64,000 nt of DNA from Apiosordaria backusii (Eukaryota > Ascomycota > Sordariomycetes > Sordariales > Lasiosphaeriaceae): the NCBI GenBank assembly GCA_030549205.1, contig JAUKTV010000009.1:1426001-1490000 (forward strand), written 5' to 3'. The notes under the pieces are model-generated. The model saw nothing but the letters and a program-made list of their open reading frames with translations. It ran no database searches and was not told where the DNA came from. Shown piece by piece: positions 22,770-34,700 of the stretch (position 1 is the first letter of the stretch; each line of letters begins with the position of its first letter). Position numbers and translations under genes: made by a program.

Positions 22770-25061
22770 TTAGCCCAGGTTGAGCCAGCTCATGTCGTCA
22801 CGTACTGCAGATGGCTGCTTGCGCAGCGGCGCCGGCTCAGCAGGGGGTTTTGCTGCTGAGGCTGGAGCGAGGGCTGTCGCATAGATACCAGTGTTCGACG
22901 AATTCTGTCGCTCCATTCCCCAAGGCCGGTTGTTCGCAGTGGGGTCCCATGCTTCATGAACAGACTCTGGAATGCCACTGGAGTAGGCTGACATGGACAG
23001 GTCGCTCACCGCGCTTACCGGCCGGCCCGTCTCAATCTGAGCGCTCATGCCTTCGTTAAACTTGGTATTGTTATACGTGGCAATTGTGGGACTGTGTGAG
23101 TTGACGCGGCTGAACGATAGACGGGGCTCGTAGATTTGAAGGCGAGGCACAGTAACGCTGTCTTGGGTCATACGATTCTGCTCATCACTGTACTTGGAGC
23201 TCCGCTCCGAGTGTAGTGTTGTCCGCTCCGAGTTGTTCTTGGTGTTCGAGTTGCCGCTGCCGAAGCCGAGCATATTAAGTGCCGAGCCTCCAGACCAGTA
23301 TCGGTTCCAGCCAGAGCTCCGTCGAGTGCTTTCTCGCTTTTCCCCAGTGGTCAGATTCCGTGGTCTTGGTTCAGCAGTCTCGACGGTAAATGCTACACCC
23401 TTCTCATCCCGCATGGGCTGTGGCGAAGGCGCGGCCACCTCAGGAAGAATGGGCTTGCTAATGGTGCTCTTGAACGCTCTGAAGACGCTGTCGCCAGAAT
23501 CGCGCTTGCTGCCGATGCTCGATTTGCTGGCCTTGCGGCCAATAGCTGGCAGCCTTGGCTTGCTTTCACTAGTACGACCCATGAGGATGGCCATGGATGA
23601 GAAGGAACTCTTAGAGTCTTGGGATTGGTGTCCTCGGAAGACCCCTGGGGGACCCTGACCGAAGGTAAGGCTGTCCTTAGCATAGCCAATGCCGTCCTTT
23701 TCGGTCGAAGATGCGCCACTAAATCTCCTAATATGGCCAGCCTCTGTATGAGCCTGCTGCCTCGACCTTCTCCGCAAGCAGAAATACAGGAGGCCCAAAA
23801 TGAGCGCGAGGCCAAAGACAGACCCGAGCACAGCGCCGAGAATGGTATTGATGTTGGGCCCAGGACCACCACCGGCAACGGGAGCGGCTGTTTCACTTGG
23901 GGTTGCGGTGGCCGCAGCAGCGCCATCGCTAGTAATTGTAGCTAAAGTGGAGGACGTCGCCGTAGAGAGAGTCGCTGTTGTCGAGGTGACAGTTGTGGAA
24001 GAGAGCGTGGTCGATGATTCTTCATCATCCAGTGAGAGAAGCCGGACTTGACCCAGCATTTCGGTGGCATTCTGCCAGGTATTTGTTGTGGTGTCAAACA
24101 TGACCACTGGGTCCTCATTATTACCACCGGCGATTACAACCATTCCGTCAATATCCTGAGCTAGGGCGAAGTTGGTTCTTGTTGTTGTTGGAGCGAGGGT
24201 TGAGTTGTATGCCGGCCAGTTATTCAGTGTCAATGGCTCAGACCTTCGCCTCTGTTGTTTGGCCGCACTCCGGGCCCTTCTTCTTGTGGACCGCTTGGTA
24301 ACTGGTGCGGCAGCTGTTACTGGCTGTCCTGGTCCTGTGTAGAGAACGGTACGCTTGACAACGTTCGGCGACGCGGTCATGTCAAAGGTAAGCAGGTTCT
24401 GTGATCCATCAGCGCCGCTCAAGAGCACGGCCTGAAGTGCCGAGGCATCCTTGGCCAGTGGTGTCGCCAGTGTCGCCCCGGAATCCCGCCATTTTCCGTC
24501 CTGGTTATTGAACAGATAGACCTGTGTGTTGCCAGGATTCCCACCGAGCATGACAGCCTCATGGGTAGACCAAGGCAGAAGAATGGGCTTTACCGCAGGT
24601 GGCGCCCATGATTCGTGAGAAAGGATGGTGTGTGGTGCGGCCGCACCGACGGTAAATGTCTGCGATGATGCCTGGCCATCTGAACCACCGCCATAGACCA
24701 GAATAGAATCAGTGCTATTGAGGTAAACGGCGCTGTGCCCTGTCCTGCCGCTGATGTCTTTTGTATCCAAAGAAACTGCCTCCCATTGACCTGTCGAGAA
24801 GGTATACTTTTGAAGTCCCTGATACTCCGGGGTGGTCCCCTTTCCTCCAACCACAAAAAACGCCGAAGTCGCTGGATTTCCTGTTGTCGAGCCGACGCAA
24901 ACACCGCCTGTGACCTTCTCGCCCTGTGGTAAAGCCTCCCACTCAGCACCTGGCGCGAGCTTCAAAGACTGAAATGCGTCGGCCGAGTATGTGTAGAGCG
25001 TGTGATCGAAGATGACCGAACACGCGTTGTTCAAGGGTGTCTCTGGCTGGGGGAGAGACAT
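22770..25061 (-). CDS. Kelch/galactose-oxidase-like propeller protein with one transmembrane segment
   Basis: Single frame of 763 residues. Residues 1-340 form an apparent beta-propeller: repeats of the type SAFFVVGGKG, SILVYGGGS, EAVMLGGN and GMVVIAGGN, each followed by a Trp or Phe strand. A Ser/Thr-rich stalk (about 345-400) leads to one membrane segment (about 404-427, NINTILGAVLG...LLYF), then the stop-transfer CLRRRSRQQ and a 330-residue Ser-rich cytoplasmic tail. This is the layout of fungal surface proteins often mislabelled by databases as splicing factor CLF1. The role is unknown; wall or surface sensing is a guess. No signal peptide is present at the predicted start, and the first codons (CTCCCCCAG) look like a 3' splice site, so an upstream exon may be missing. 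Confidence 0.75.
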   Translation of the reverse strand: MSLPQPETPLNNACSVIFDHTLYTYSADAFQSLKLAPGAEWEALPQGEKVTGGVCVGSTTGNPATSAFFVVGGKGTTPEYQGLQKYTFSTGQWEAVSLDTKDISGRTGHSAVYLNSTDSILVYGGGSDGQASSQTFTVGAAAPHTILSHESWAPPAVKPILLPWSTHEAVMLGGNPGNTQVYLFNNQDGKWRDSGATLATPLAKDASALQAVLLSGADGSQNLLTFDMTASPNVVKRTVLYTGPGQPVTAAAPVTKRSTRRRARSAAKQQRRRSEPLTLNNWPAYNSTLAPTTTRTNFALAQDIDGMVVIAGGNNEDPVVMFDTTTNTWQNATEMLGQVRLLSLDDEESSTTLSSTTVTSTTATLSTATSSTLATITSDGAAAATATPSETAAPVAGGGPGPNINTILGAVLGSVFGLALILGLLYFCLRRRSRQQAHTEAGHIRRFSGASSTEKDGIGYAKDSLTFGQGPPGVFRGHQSQDSKSSFSSMAILMGRTSESKPRLPAIGRKASKSSIGSKRDSGDSVFRAFKSTISKPILPEVAAPSPQPMRDEKGVAFTVETAEPRPRNLTTGEKRESTRRSSGWNRYWSGGSALNMLGFGSGNSNTKNNSERTTLHSERSSKYSDEQNRMTQDSVTVPRLQIYEPRLSFSRVNSHSPTIATYNNTKFNEGMSAQIETGRPVSAVSDLSMSAYSSGIPESVHEAWDPTANNRPWGMERQNSSNTGIYATALAPASAAKPPAEPAPLRKQPSAVRDDMSWLNLG

Positions 25062-28000
25062 TGTGACTGTGTACCCGTCTCGTCAGTCGCGGTGATGAGC
25101 GGCTTGGGAGATCAATTAGTTCCTCCGAGGAAGGTGAAAGGGGAGAAAATGTGGCGATGGTATCCTTCGAGTTAGAGTGACATGTCGAGTTCCGTACTAT
25201 TTACTATCGAGTTGAAGAAGATCCAGCCGTCGAGAAAGTATCGCCTTCGTGAGCAATGAAGTTGTTGCTCCCAAGCCGAAAGAATATCAGAACTGAACCA
25301 GGCAAGGAGAGGGCGGCCCCGTGTAAGAATTGGCACAGAGAGGCACAGTGTTTGATCCGGACTTTTCCTTGAGCTGCTGTGGTCAACTGTGGCACACTCT
25401 GCACAACCAGCAAAACGGAGAATAAAATGATGGCGATCTGAAAACTCGAGGGCCGGCCCTTGCTGGGGAGCAAAAGAGGATGATCGACGGAACAAACTTC
25501 TGGCTTGTCTTCTGGAGAAAACGGTGGTCGATCGTGTTGACGAAGAAACAAACTCGTTTCCTAGTTCCCCGTCCTGAAGGGGGGTGTTCGTGTCGCAGAA
25601 TGGGAGAGGGCGGGAAACGTCTGAGCGTATGAGTTGTTTCTCTCGCTCAGAGCCAAGCTTGGTGCCGAGAAAAAAATGAAGTTTTGGAAAACTGTGCCGG
25701 ACGAGTTTCAATTCTCCCACTCACGATGCAATTCGCAACTCTCAAGAGGCGAGCAAAACCGACAACGACGACGACAAACACGCGAAGCGGAAACAGGAGA
25801 GGAAAATGCAAGCAAGAGAGGAGAGAGGGAGATTGGGAGACACCGGCCAGTGTGACCGAGACATCGGGCGAGGACCGCCAAACCAGCATCCACTCCCACC
25901 GACCACACGAGAGAGATGAACTTGGAGAGTCTGACCAGGGGAATGGGAGCCGGGGGCTTGGTCGAATCAGAAACGCCAATGGAGCCGGCAGGGTGTTCCT
26001 GGACCCTCATTTGTAGCCCGTCATGCGAGTGACCTCCATTCCCATGCAAGTGCGGCGGGCCAGCCATGTAGCGAGGGCCTGCGAGGAACCTTGTCCGTCT
26101 TGTGCAAGGGAAAAAAGGGGGCACAGGCGCAAACAGAAATTGGCCAGTGTGATGCTTGGAGCCTGCAAATCAACGACAGCCTCGGCATACTCACGCTCAT
26201 CCTCACCCAATGTTGGTGTTGCACAAAACAGCCAATCCGACCATCCCCGACTGCGAGATTGTTTCTGATGGGGGCATTGATGAGAGCACGATGGCATGGT
26301 TGGATTCACCGTGGTGGAGATGGTTGAAGATGATCCGTTTGTGCTCCATTTTTATCGGACGACATCGAGGGAGCAGGTGTTCGAGGGACTTGAGGGCCGG
26401 CTCGTCCGTTCAGTTGTCAGTTAGCTTAATCATCAACCTGCCCTGATTGGAGAGGCGTTCGTGTTCGTCCAGTCTTTTTCGTGTCACGGTCACTCCGCTG
26501 TGGGGATCTTTCTGGCGAACAAGAACGACAAGCAAGGGCAGACGAGGTGACATGGCGCAGAGGCCACCACCAAATGGAAACCCTGCATTGGAAAGCACTT
26601 GAAACACTAGCCTCCTGGCAGTTCCCCTGGCGCTAATCCCAAAACGGCTCGAGAAAAGAACGTTGAACGAAACATGGGAAAACCCCACAATGCGGCCCGT
26701 GGCCTGCGGCTCTCTGGTGCTCTTCAAGAAAAAAAGAAGAAATGGAGTCGGCTGAAATTGCTTATTTTCTGTTTGCAAAAGCTTGTCCGTTATGATGTCA
26801 GTTCCTTGATCTTATCCTTCAATAATCACAGTTCTCCGCGCATCGTAGGAGATGAAGGGAGCACAACCAAACCTGGTTCACTGGCTGTAGTGGCTGACCG
26901 GGGCCTTGATGATGACCCCTCCATCAACAGCGGCGCGACTAACAAACTCCAAGGCGCATCACGGCACAGCTCAAGATCGGAGGAATTTTCTCCAGAGAAA
27001 TGCATCAACCCGCCGGTCATGTTGTATAAAAAGGAATCGATATCTTCACCATATCCAGATTTATCTGTAAGAATCGATAATGACGGGTTGTTGGCGGCGC
27101 GCAACTTCTCCTGATCTCTTGAAATATCCAATATCCAAGAACAAACAACATAACCACGGAATCCCTCAACATGTATTCTTCCTCCTTTCTCATTTCGGTC
27201 CCGTCAAGAATGTTGCCATCACACAGCATTAACCAGGATGCCCTCAAATCGCGGTCCTTGTACCCCATAGCCGCCTGTTGTGGCCGAGGAAATCAGCCCC
27301 TCCATCCCCGCACTCATCGGTGACCCACGACGGTGAACAGCAACATCCGGCGGTACGGTCACGACCATGATCCGATCGACAAGCACTACTATGGAAGACC
27401 GCTTGAAGCGGCCACAGATGAGGCGGTCGCCAGCTTCAGCCGCCTTCACGTTGCACTCTTCCAACGTCTGCGTGTCGCTCATGCATGTCATCACACAGGC
27501 ACTTCTCTCACATATCAAACCCACCGCACCTACAGTAATAGTAACGCAGGTCAAATCGTCACTAGTCAAGACTGTCAAATAACAACCAATTACCACCACC
27601 AAGCTTCTCATCAGATGGCCATCTGCATGTAAGTCACCACACCATCTCACTCACCTGTCAAATCCAACACACGCATGGCGGCGCCTCCCCCCCTCCCCCT
27701 CATCGAATCGACGCGCTGGAATGCACAAAAAAAAAACGCCCACAACACAAAATCAGAAGCGGGAATGCAATGCACGGCAGGTACACTAGAGTAAAAAGTC
27801 ATATGCAAGATCCAGATGTGTACCTTACCTTATGCATTCCTCCCGCTGAAAAAAAAGGCGGCCGTCCAGCGGCCGTTCAAGTGGCTTGCGTTTTTTTCCG
27901 TGACCAATCGATGCCGTCGTTGAAGTGTGGTCCATAAGGCTTCTTAAGCGCCCACGGCGCCCTCTCTCTTGCTTGACCTCCGCTGCTGAGGGGCAGCATA

Positions 28001-28834
28001 ATTTAACCTAAAGAACAATAGAATCCAGTAGATCTCCCGCAGACCGTAGTCTTGTGATATCAATGATGCTTCGAAGCGCCCACGACGACGTCACGCTCTC
28101 ATAAAGGTCTTGTCTATCAGATCATCCTCTGATCTGGGTTCCAATCGCAGTGGACAACGCCATCAATGCGGTGATGTAATACTGTAGGATATCCCCTCAC
28201 AAGCGCTACGCTCTGTTGCAGGAGTCACGAGGTCTTCTTTAAATCCAAGAACACAGTCACCACGATCAGCAAGTCAGAAACAAGTACAGAGAAAAAGTCG
28301 CTTTAGCGACATGTATGTAGCCTTTATTGACCCATCACCCCATTTCCATGTTCCATTATCCACCACCCCATGATTAATCGCAGTCTAAAAAGTTCTCCTC
28401 TCTCCCAACCAGAATGATTCGCTATGTTATACAATAAAGAGCTTTCCCTTGCCTAACCCTCCGCCCCGAAAATAGAAAAAAAAAAAGTAAAACACCTTGC
28501 CCGCGTAAAAAACGCTCCTCCGTAAAAGCTAAAGTCAGCTTATAACGCTGCTGGTATCATCATAGAAAGCACCATACCCGCCCCAAATTTCCGCACAAAA
28601 GTGCCCGTTTCCCAAATGTCAAACTCCTTTCCTTGCCCCGTCGTCGTCTCGTCCCATCCCCTTCTTCCATCGACCGACCGAGGCATATGCATATGCAAGT
28701 ACATTATTGAACCAGAAAGAAACACAAAATTCCACAATGTATCCTCCTCGAGTACCATTCTCGTCTCTCGTGTTTGCTTGTTATCTTCCCCCAATGCCTG
28801 ATCAATGACTCATGACCATCTTCGCTGGTGCCAT
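25062..28834. other. 3.8-kb gene-poor region
   Basis: Lies upstream of the kelch-like gene and downstream of MEX67, both on the minus strand. Several frames of 100-180 codons exist on both strands, but their composition is not protein-like and none carries a family motif. One minus-strand frame encodes a hydrophobic stretch with an AAQ end near 25,375-25,440 that resembles a signal peptide but lacks an in-frame ATG. The right end (about 28,320-28,830) is probably the MEX67 3' UTR. Confidence 0.5.
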
Positions 28835-30795
28835 CTAAGCACTTGCGGTAAAGGCGGCAGGGGGCAGGTTGGCCTTCTGCTCCTCGAAAGACTTGAGGGC
28901 AAGGTCAAAGTTCCAGTTGGCCGTTCCTGAAAGGCAAAGCTCCGAGTACTGGGCGTTCATGCCGGTGCGTCTCGACAGCTCCTGGATAAGTTGGGCCTTG
29001 GTGGCTTCATCGAGGACGGGCACCCCAACAGCTACCGGAGCAGTGGGGGCAACAGCGACTGCAGGGACAGCAGGGGTCACGGCAGCCTGACGTTTCCACT
29101 TGTGGAGAGTGAGCTGGTCGCTGATAACCCGATAGGGGTGAGGGGCGCCTGCTTTGCTGGGTCCGAGGATGAAGGAGCGCGAGAAGGTACGTGTGCCGAA
29201 AAGGTCCTCCGTCGTATCAGCTTCTTCGAACTGCCCGTGGACGTTGATCATTAAGCCCATAGCAAAGCCATGTCCTGAGGGGTCCGCGAGATGAGGGAAG
29301 GTATGACAGTCAATAAGCCAGAGCTCAGGCTGATCCAGAGTGGCGTGACGAGTGGCCGGCAGCGACTTCCACATCTCGGCGATGAGTGAGGCGCCAGTGA
29401 ACAGACGCTGAACAACGGCCGGGTTCCGACTGCCTCCGAGTTTTTGAATGTTTCGGGAGTATTTGAGGTAGGATTTCCAATCAACTTCACGGCCGGGTTC
29501 AGGCGTGGCGGTGAGGGAGAACACGGAATCGGCATCGTAGAACTGCGCAGCCAAGGCGGGCCGATCGTGATCGTAGAGCTGAAAGAAGGCCCGCAAGAAG
29601 ATGCTGGCAACATTGTTCTCGCCATCTCGGAGGTTGGATGGTAGCTGGGGAAGTGGGTTCGGAGTCATCGCCTTCAAGGCCTCAGCAGCCTCCTGTGGGG
29701 TGCGGACAACGTTCCCGTCCAGAACTTGAAGGCAGGGGAACCATTGGGTAATCTCTGTTGCGTAGCCAGTGAGGCTGGTGAGCGGGTTGCCGACCAGATA
29801 GAGCTCCTCCAGCCAGCGGAACTCATGCTTCCATTTGGAGATCTTGGAAAGGCTGTCGAGCTTGTTGTTGCTCAGGTCAAGTCGGCGCAGTTGTGGGAGA
29901 GAATAGGCAAGCGTAAACACCTGGTCGACATCCGAGATCTCGTTACGAGCAAGGGACACTGATTGGATGCCATCCTTCCTCTCCTCAGCGGTCTTGTATT
30001 GTGTACCGGCGAGGTGCATAAGAGCCTTGAACGACTTTTCGGCCAGCGATTGAGAGCCGAAGGTGCCGAGATTGCCAAGAATGTCGTCTGTTCCAAGAGC
30101 TGACAGGTCAAGCAGCTTCTGCTCGGCATTGTATCGCTTCGCCAATACCGCAATCAGCTTCTGTCGGGTGTCTGCAGCCTCTTTCGAGACCTTGGAGCCG
30201 GTGGGGAATGGTTCTGTGGTCTCCTCGATGGTAATGGGCGCACCGGCGTATGAGTACCCATTGAGGCGCATAATGCTAGCGACGTCATCTTTGTTGGCTT
30301 TGACCCAGACGTAGTCGCCTTCCAGAGTACCCTGGTGAATGTTAGTATGGGATTGAATTTTAGAGCTGGGGATGGGGAGTAGTGTACCCTGCCCAGAATA
30401 ATTTTCTTGTCCTTGTCGGCCTTGCGCTCGATGAATTCAAGAAGCGACTTGACACCACCATCCGGATTAGAAGCGGCCTTGCTGTTTTTGATTCCCAAAA
30501 TCTTGAGGGTTGTTTTGGCGTATCTGGATCCGTGCCCCGCAGCGCCTTCGACGTAGCTCTTGAGGTTTTGCGCTAGACGTGAAGATGTTCTGGATCCTCT
30601 CGAAGCCCCTCTGCCGCGGTTTCCTCTGCCAGAAGGCCCAGTTGGAGGATTAGAACCTGGAGTCGGCCCACCCATGGAGACATCACCATCGCGATCGGTT
30701 CGGACTGCAGCTCGGTGCTTGGAAACTCCGCCACGAGAAGTTCGGGCTGTAGGCCTGCGATTGCCGCCGCCGCGAGGACCAGAAGGAGGGGCCAT
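28835..30795 (-). CDS. MEX67: mRNA export factor Mex67 (NXF1/TAP homologue)
   Basis: Two exons: 30795-30388 and 30331-28835, product 634 residues; the junction gives ILGR-GTLEGDYVWVKA. Order of parts: Gly/Arg-rich N-terminus (1-80), an RRM-like region (about 85-185), leucine-rich repeats (about 260-335, with LPQLRRLDLSNNKLDSL and WLEELYLVGNPL), an NTF2-like domain (about 378-544, beginning IFLRAFFQLYD) and a C-terminal TAP-C/UBA domain (about 574-630, with LIQELSRRTGMNAQYSELCL and NWNFDLALKSFEE). The NTF2-like domain pairs with Mtr2/p15 and the TAP-C domain binds FG nucleoporins, carrying mRNPs through the nuclear pore. The domain set and order are complete. Divergent from MPH1 across a 0.9-kb shared upstream region. 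Confidence 0.96.
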
Positions 30796-31736
30796 TGTGC
30801 CGTCAAGATCGAGATTGGCTTGAAGGGCGCAATCTGGGCTGTGACCGACACGAGCTTGACTGTTTGCAAGGTCGCCGATGTTTACGGCGGTGGCTTTGTG
30901 TGGTAGAAAGTCGCTCGACGGGGAGATCCAAAGGCGGGAAACTGTTTGGCAAATTTTGTCGAGGCAGCGAATAGAATTTTCGCGCGGGGTCTGGAAGAAT
31001 TTGAAAGAGGAAGCGGGGCACTTGTGATGGGTGTCGCTTCGATGAGGCTCCAGTCAACTCTCGCTGGCCGACAGAGCAATTGCTGAGAGTCGAGCTGCGC
31101 AGACAAAGACAACGCTCGAGGTATGTGAGTGAATGTTTAGTTGGTCAGATGTTGGCCCTGCTAACAAAGAGAATAGAGGTTCCAATATCGGTGTTGGGAG
31201 TGCCGGTTGCGGCACAAAGAAGAGAGTAGGTGGTCTCGATTGAGTGTTGTGAGGAAAGTTTTGGCGCAGGCAACCAGAGTTGGAACAAAATGATCCATCA
31301 ACTTAACTTGGCTGTGACGGCACGGCCAGAATGTGGGGCTCTGCTTGATCCACCAGCCCCATCGTTCCTGAAATGCCAGCCAATCGTAATCCTTGCCGAA
31401 GCTCTAGTGGGGCACAATTCACCAGAGCTGATGCTCCTTGGCAAGGCTGTTCACTCCAATTCACGTGCTCTGGTGTATTGTCGCGTCTTGAATAGTACAA
31501 TAGGTCGCGTCTTCTTCAGAGGCGATACACGTCAGTCGTAGGCCAGTCAGTACCTTCGAGATCACATAAGAAAAGGACGACAGGATATCTTAAGCAACAC
31601 AGACACTCATCCCTCACTACCGCTGTCATTTGACGTCTAACTTGTTGGCCTAATTTCAGTTTATTTTCTTCTCAACCCGCCTTCTTTTTTCTCTACTTTG
31701 TTCTAATGTATTTAGCTGGGACAACGATACGGCACA
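30796..31736. other. Divergent promoter region MEX67 / MPH1
   Basis: 941 bp between two start codons facing away from each other. A TTTCAG acceptor-like string near 31,655-31,660 followed by a T-rich leader could mark a 5' leader intron of MPH1. No coding frame. Confidence 0.5.
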
Positions 31737-34700
31737 ATGGATGATGATTTTGACGACACCTTTGATTTCGACGACGACTTGATCGCACTCACACAAGTTG
31801 CGGAAGCCCAAGCAGCGGCGGCAGCAGCAGCATCAGCAGTAACACGACCACCACCTCGTACACCAGCAATCACGAGTAACGGAGGTCAGAGGCATCAAGG
31901 GTCTTTTGGGAGGGCACCAGCAACTTCCACTACAGTATCTTCAGCAACTCGGACAAACAAAGCAGCTGCAATCTCCGAGTTTGACGACCTACCATCCGAT
32001 GCATTTGATAGTTCCCCAGAGCCACCAAATCAAAAGCGTCCTGGGCAAGTGCCGCCTCCGAGAGCCACTCCGAGATCTCAAGACCAGGGGCAAGGCTTTC
32101 GGCAGACAACACTTTGGGGAGGTACTGCGCGACAAGACAGCGTTCGGCCATCACAGGCGACTAATAGTCGCCCATTCCGTGCTGACTTGCCCCCAGAAGT
32201 CCCAACCCATCATGAGCTCAACCAGCATGAGCTGGCAACTTGGGTCTATCCTTTAAACCTGGGTCCTATTCGAGACTACCAGTTTACCATCGTCAAAAAT
32301 GGTCTGTTCAACAACACACTTGTGGCTTTGCCCACTGGCCTGGGGAAAACATTCATCGCTGCGACTGTTATGCTCAATTTCTATCGCTGGACCAAGCGAG
32401 GCAAAATCATATTCGTTGCACCCACAAAACCATTGGCATCACAGCAGGTGAAGGCATGTCTCGACGTTGCGGGCATACCACGGTCCCAGGCAACACTCTT
32501 GACAGGAGAAACGGCCCCCGCTTTGCGTGAGGCCGAATGGGAAAACAAGCGACTATTCTTCATGACCCCACAGACACTCATGAATGACCTTTCCAAGGGT
32601 TATGCGGATCCGAAGTCGGTTGTTCTGCTGGTTGTTGATGAAGCCCACAGAGCCACGGGGGACTATGCTTATGTCAAGGTCATAGAATTTATCCGACGCT
32701 TCTCCCAGAGCTTTCGGGTTCTTGCGCTCACCGCAACCCCCGGGTCCTCTGTGGAGGGTGTCCAGGATGTCATTGATAACCTCGGCATCTCCCATATCGA
32801 AATCAGAACGGAGGAGTCTCTGGATATCCGACAATACGTCCACTCGAGGGATACAAACACAATCACACTCGAACCGTCCGACGAAATGATGGAAGTGAGG
32901 GGCCTGTTCTCTAAAGCCCTCCAGCCTCTTGTGGACAAGTTGAGCGCACAGAACATCTACTATGGAAGGGATCCGATGAGTCTTACTACCTATGGCCTGA
33001 TGAAATCGAGAAGCGAGTGGCTATCTGGCGCTGGTAGACACGCAAATCAAGGACTCAAGTTCGCCATGTTCGCTGTGTTCAGTATTCTACAGAGTCTAGC
33101 ACATTCCATCAAATTACTCAACTTCCACGGGATCAAGCCGTTCTACAACAACCTTCTGGAGTTCCGCAACTCGGAAGAAGAAAAGGGAGGGAAGGGTTCC
33201 AACATGAGACGGCAGGTTATCAATGACGAAAACTTCAAGAAGATGATGGCCATGATTGAGAAATGGATCAAGCTGGAAGGGTTCAGTGGGCACCCCAAGC
33301 TGGATTATCTCTGTGAGACGCTCGTGAATCACTTCATGGATGCTGGCGAGGGGTCCAACACGAGGGTCATCGTCTTCAGCGAGTATCGAGACAGCGCTGA
33401 GGAGATTGTGCGAGTTTTGAACAGCAAGCCCCTGATCAGCGCCACGGTTTTCGTCGGTCAGGCGGACTCCAAGAGGAGCGAAGGCATGAAGCAAAAGCAA
33501 CAAATCGAAACGATTGAGAAGTTCAAGAACGGCCAGTACAATGTCCTCGTCGCCACGTCTATTGGCGAAGAGGGTCTCGACATTGGTCAAGTTGATCTTA
33601 TTGTCTGCTACGACGCATCATCGTCTCCAATTCGCATGCTTCAGCGAATGGGACGCACGGGGAGAAAAAGAGCGGGCAAAATTGTGCTGCTCTTGATGAA
33701 GGGAAAGGAGCAAGAGAAATTCCTGGAGGCAAAGGATAACTACGCCAAGATGCAACAACTCATTTGCGACGGTGATAGCTTCAATTTCCGACACGATTTG
33801 TCCTCGCGTATTGTCCCGCGGGATATAAAGCCCGAAGTGGAAAAACGCATGGTAGAGATACCGCCTGAGAATACACAGGATCCATCTTTGCCCGAACCGA
33901 AAAAAACGGGAGCCCGACAAAAAGCCTCAAAGAAAAAGTTCAACATGCCCGACGGCGTGGAAACTGGATTTGTCAAGGCATCCAATTTCTTCGGGAAAGC
34001 GGCAGCCAAGGCAGCGCCACCCAAACCCCCTGAGCCTCAAGAGACTGATGATATCGCGGAACTGCCTGCTCTTGAAAGTGTTCTTCTAAGCAAAGCGCAG
34101 ATTGAGGAACTGGATAGACGGTATCGAAGCTTGCCGGAGCACGCAAAGGCTGAACTTGACCCTCTCAACTTTGGGGCTCATATGCAGAGGTCTCTTCGGT
34201 CGACTGTCCTTGTGAAGCATGGGGGGAAGACCAAACGGTTTGTCAAGCTGATGAAGAAAATGGGAGACATGCAAGATCCGTTCGAGAGATTCACGAAGCC
34301 ATATGGAGATACCGATACATCAAACTGGCAGAATATTCCGGCCGCAACATTTGCGCCTGATTCTGATGATTCTGAATCCGAAGGGCCGGTTAGGAGAGCG
34401 ACGGGCAGCGGTAAAAGCAAGAAGCGCAAGGTATCCGCGGCGATGTCCGAAGATGATGGCGAAGATGATGAAGATGGCGTGCCAGAGGTTGCTTCACCTC
34501 CAGCCCGCAACAAACGTGATCGGGGCAAGAAGGTATCTAAGCGGAAGGGCCAGGTGGCACGAAAGCTGGACGAAATCGGGGATGATTGCACGCGCACCAG
34601 CGATATAGAAATGACAGATGGGTCAGACGATGGTGCTGACCTAGAAGATTTCGTCGTCGATGATGATGCGGACCTGTTCTCTTCAAGCGCCAACCATAGG

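Noticed and set aside
25172..25720. 182-codon minus-strand frame as a separate gene
   Set aside because: Composition is mixed, no family motif, and an overlapping frame on the same strand carries the only notable (signal-like) segment.
26674..27114. 146-codon plus-strand frame as a gene
   Set aside because: No domain, no recognisable similarity, and comparable frames lie antisense to it.
27219..27650. 143-codon minus-strand frame with Cys and Val runs
   Set aside because: No signal peptide or motif, and no supporting upstream or splice features.
28080..28160. tRNA-like sequence (GGTTCCAATCG near a short hairpin)
   Set aside because: No acceptor stem or D-arm could be fitted around it.
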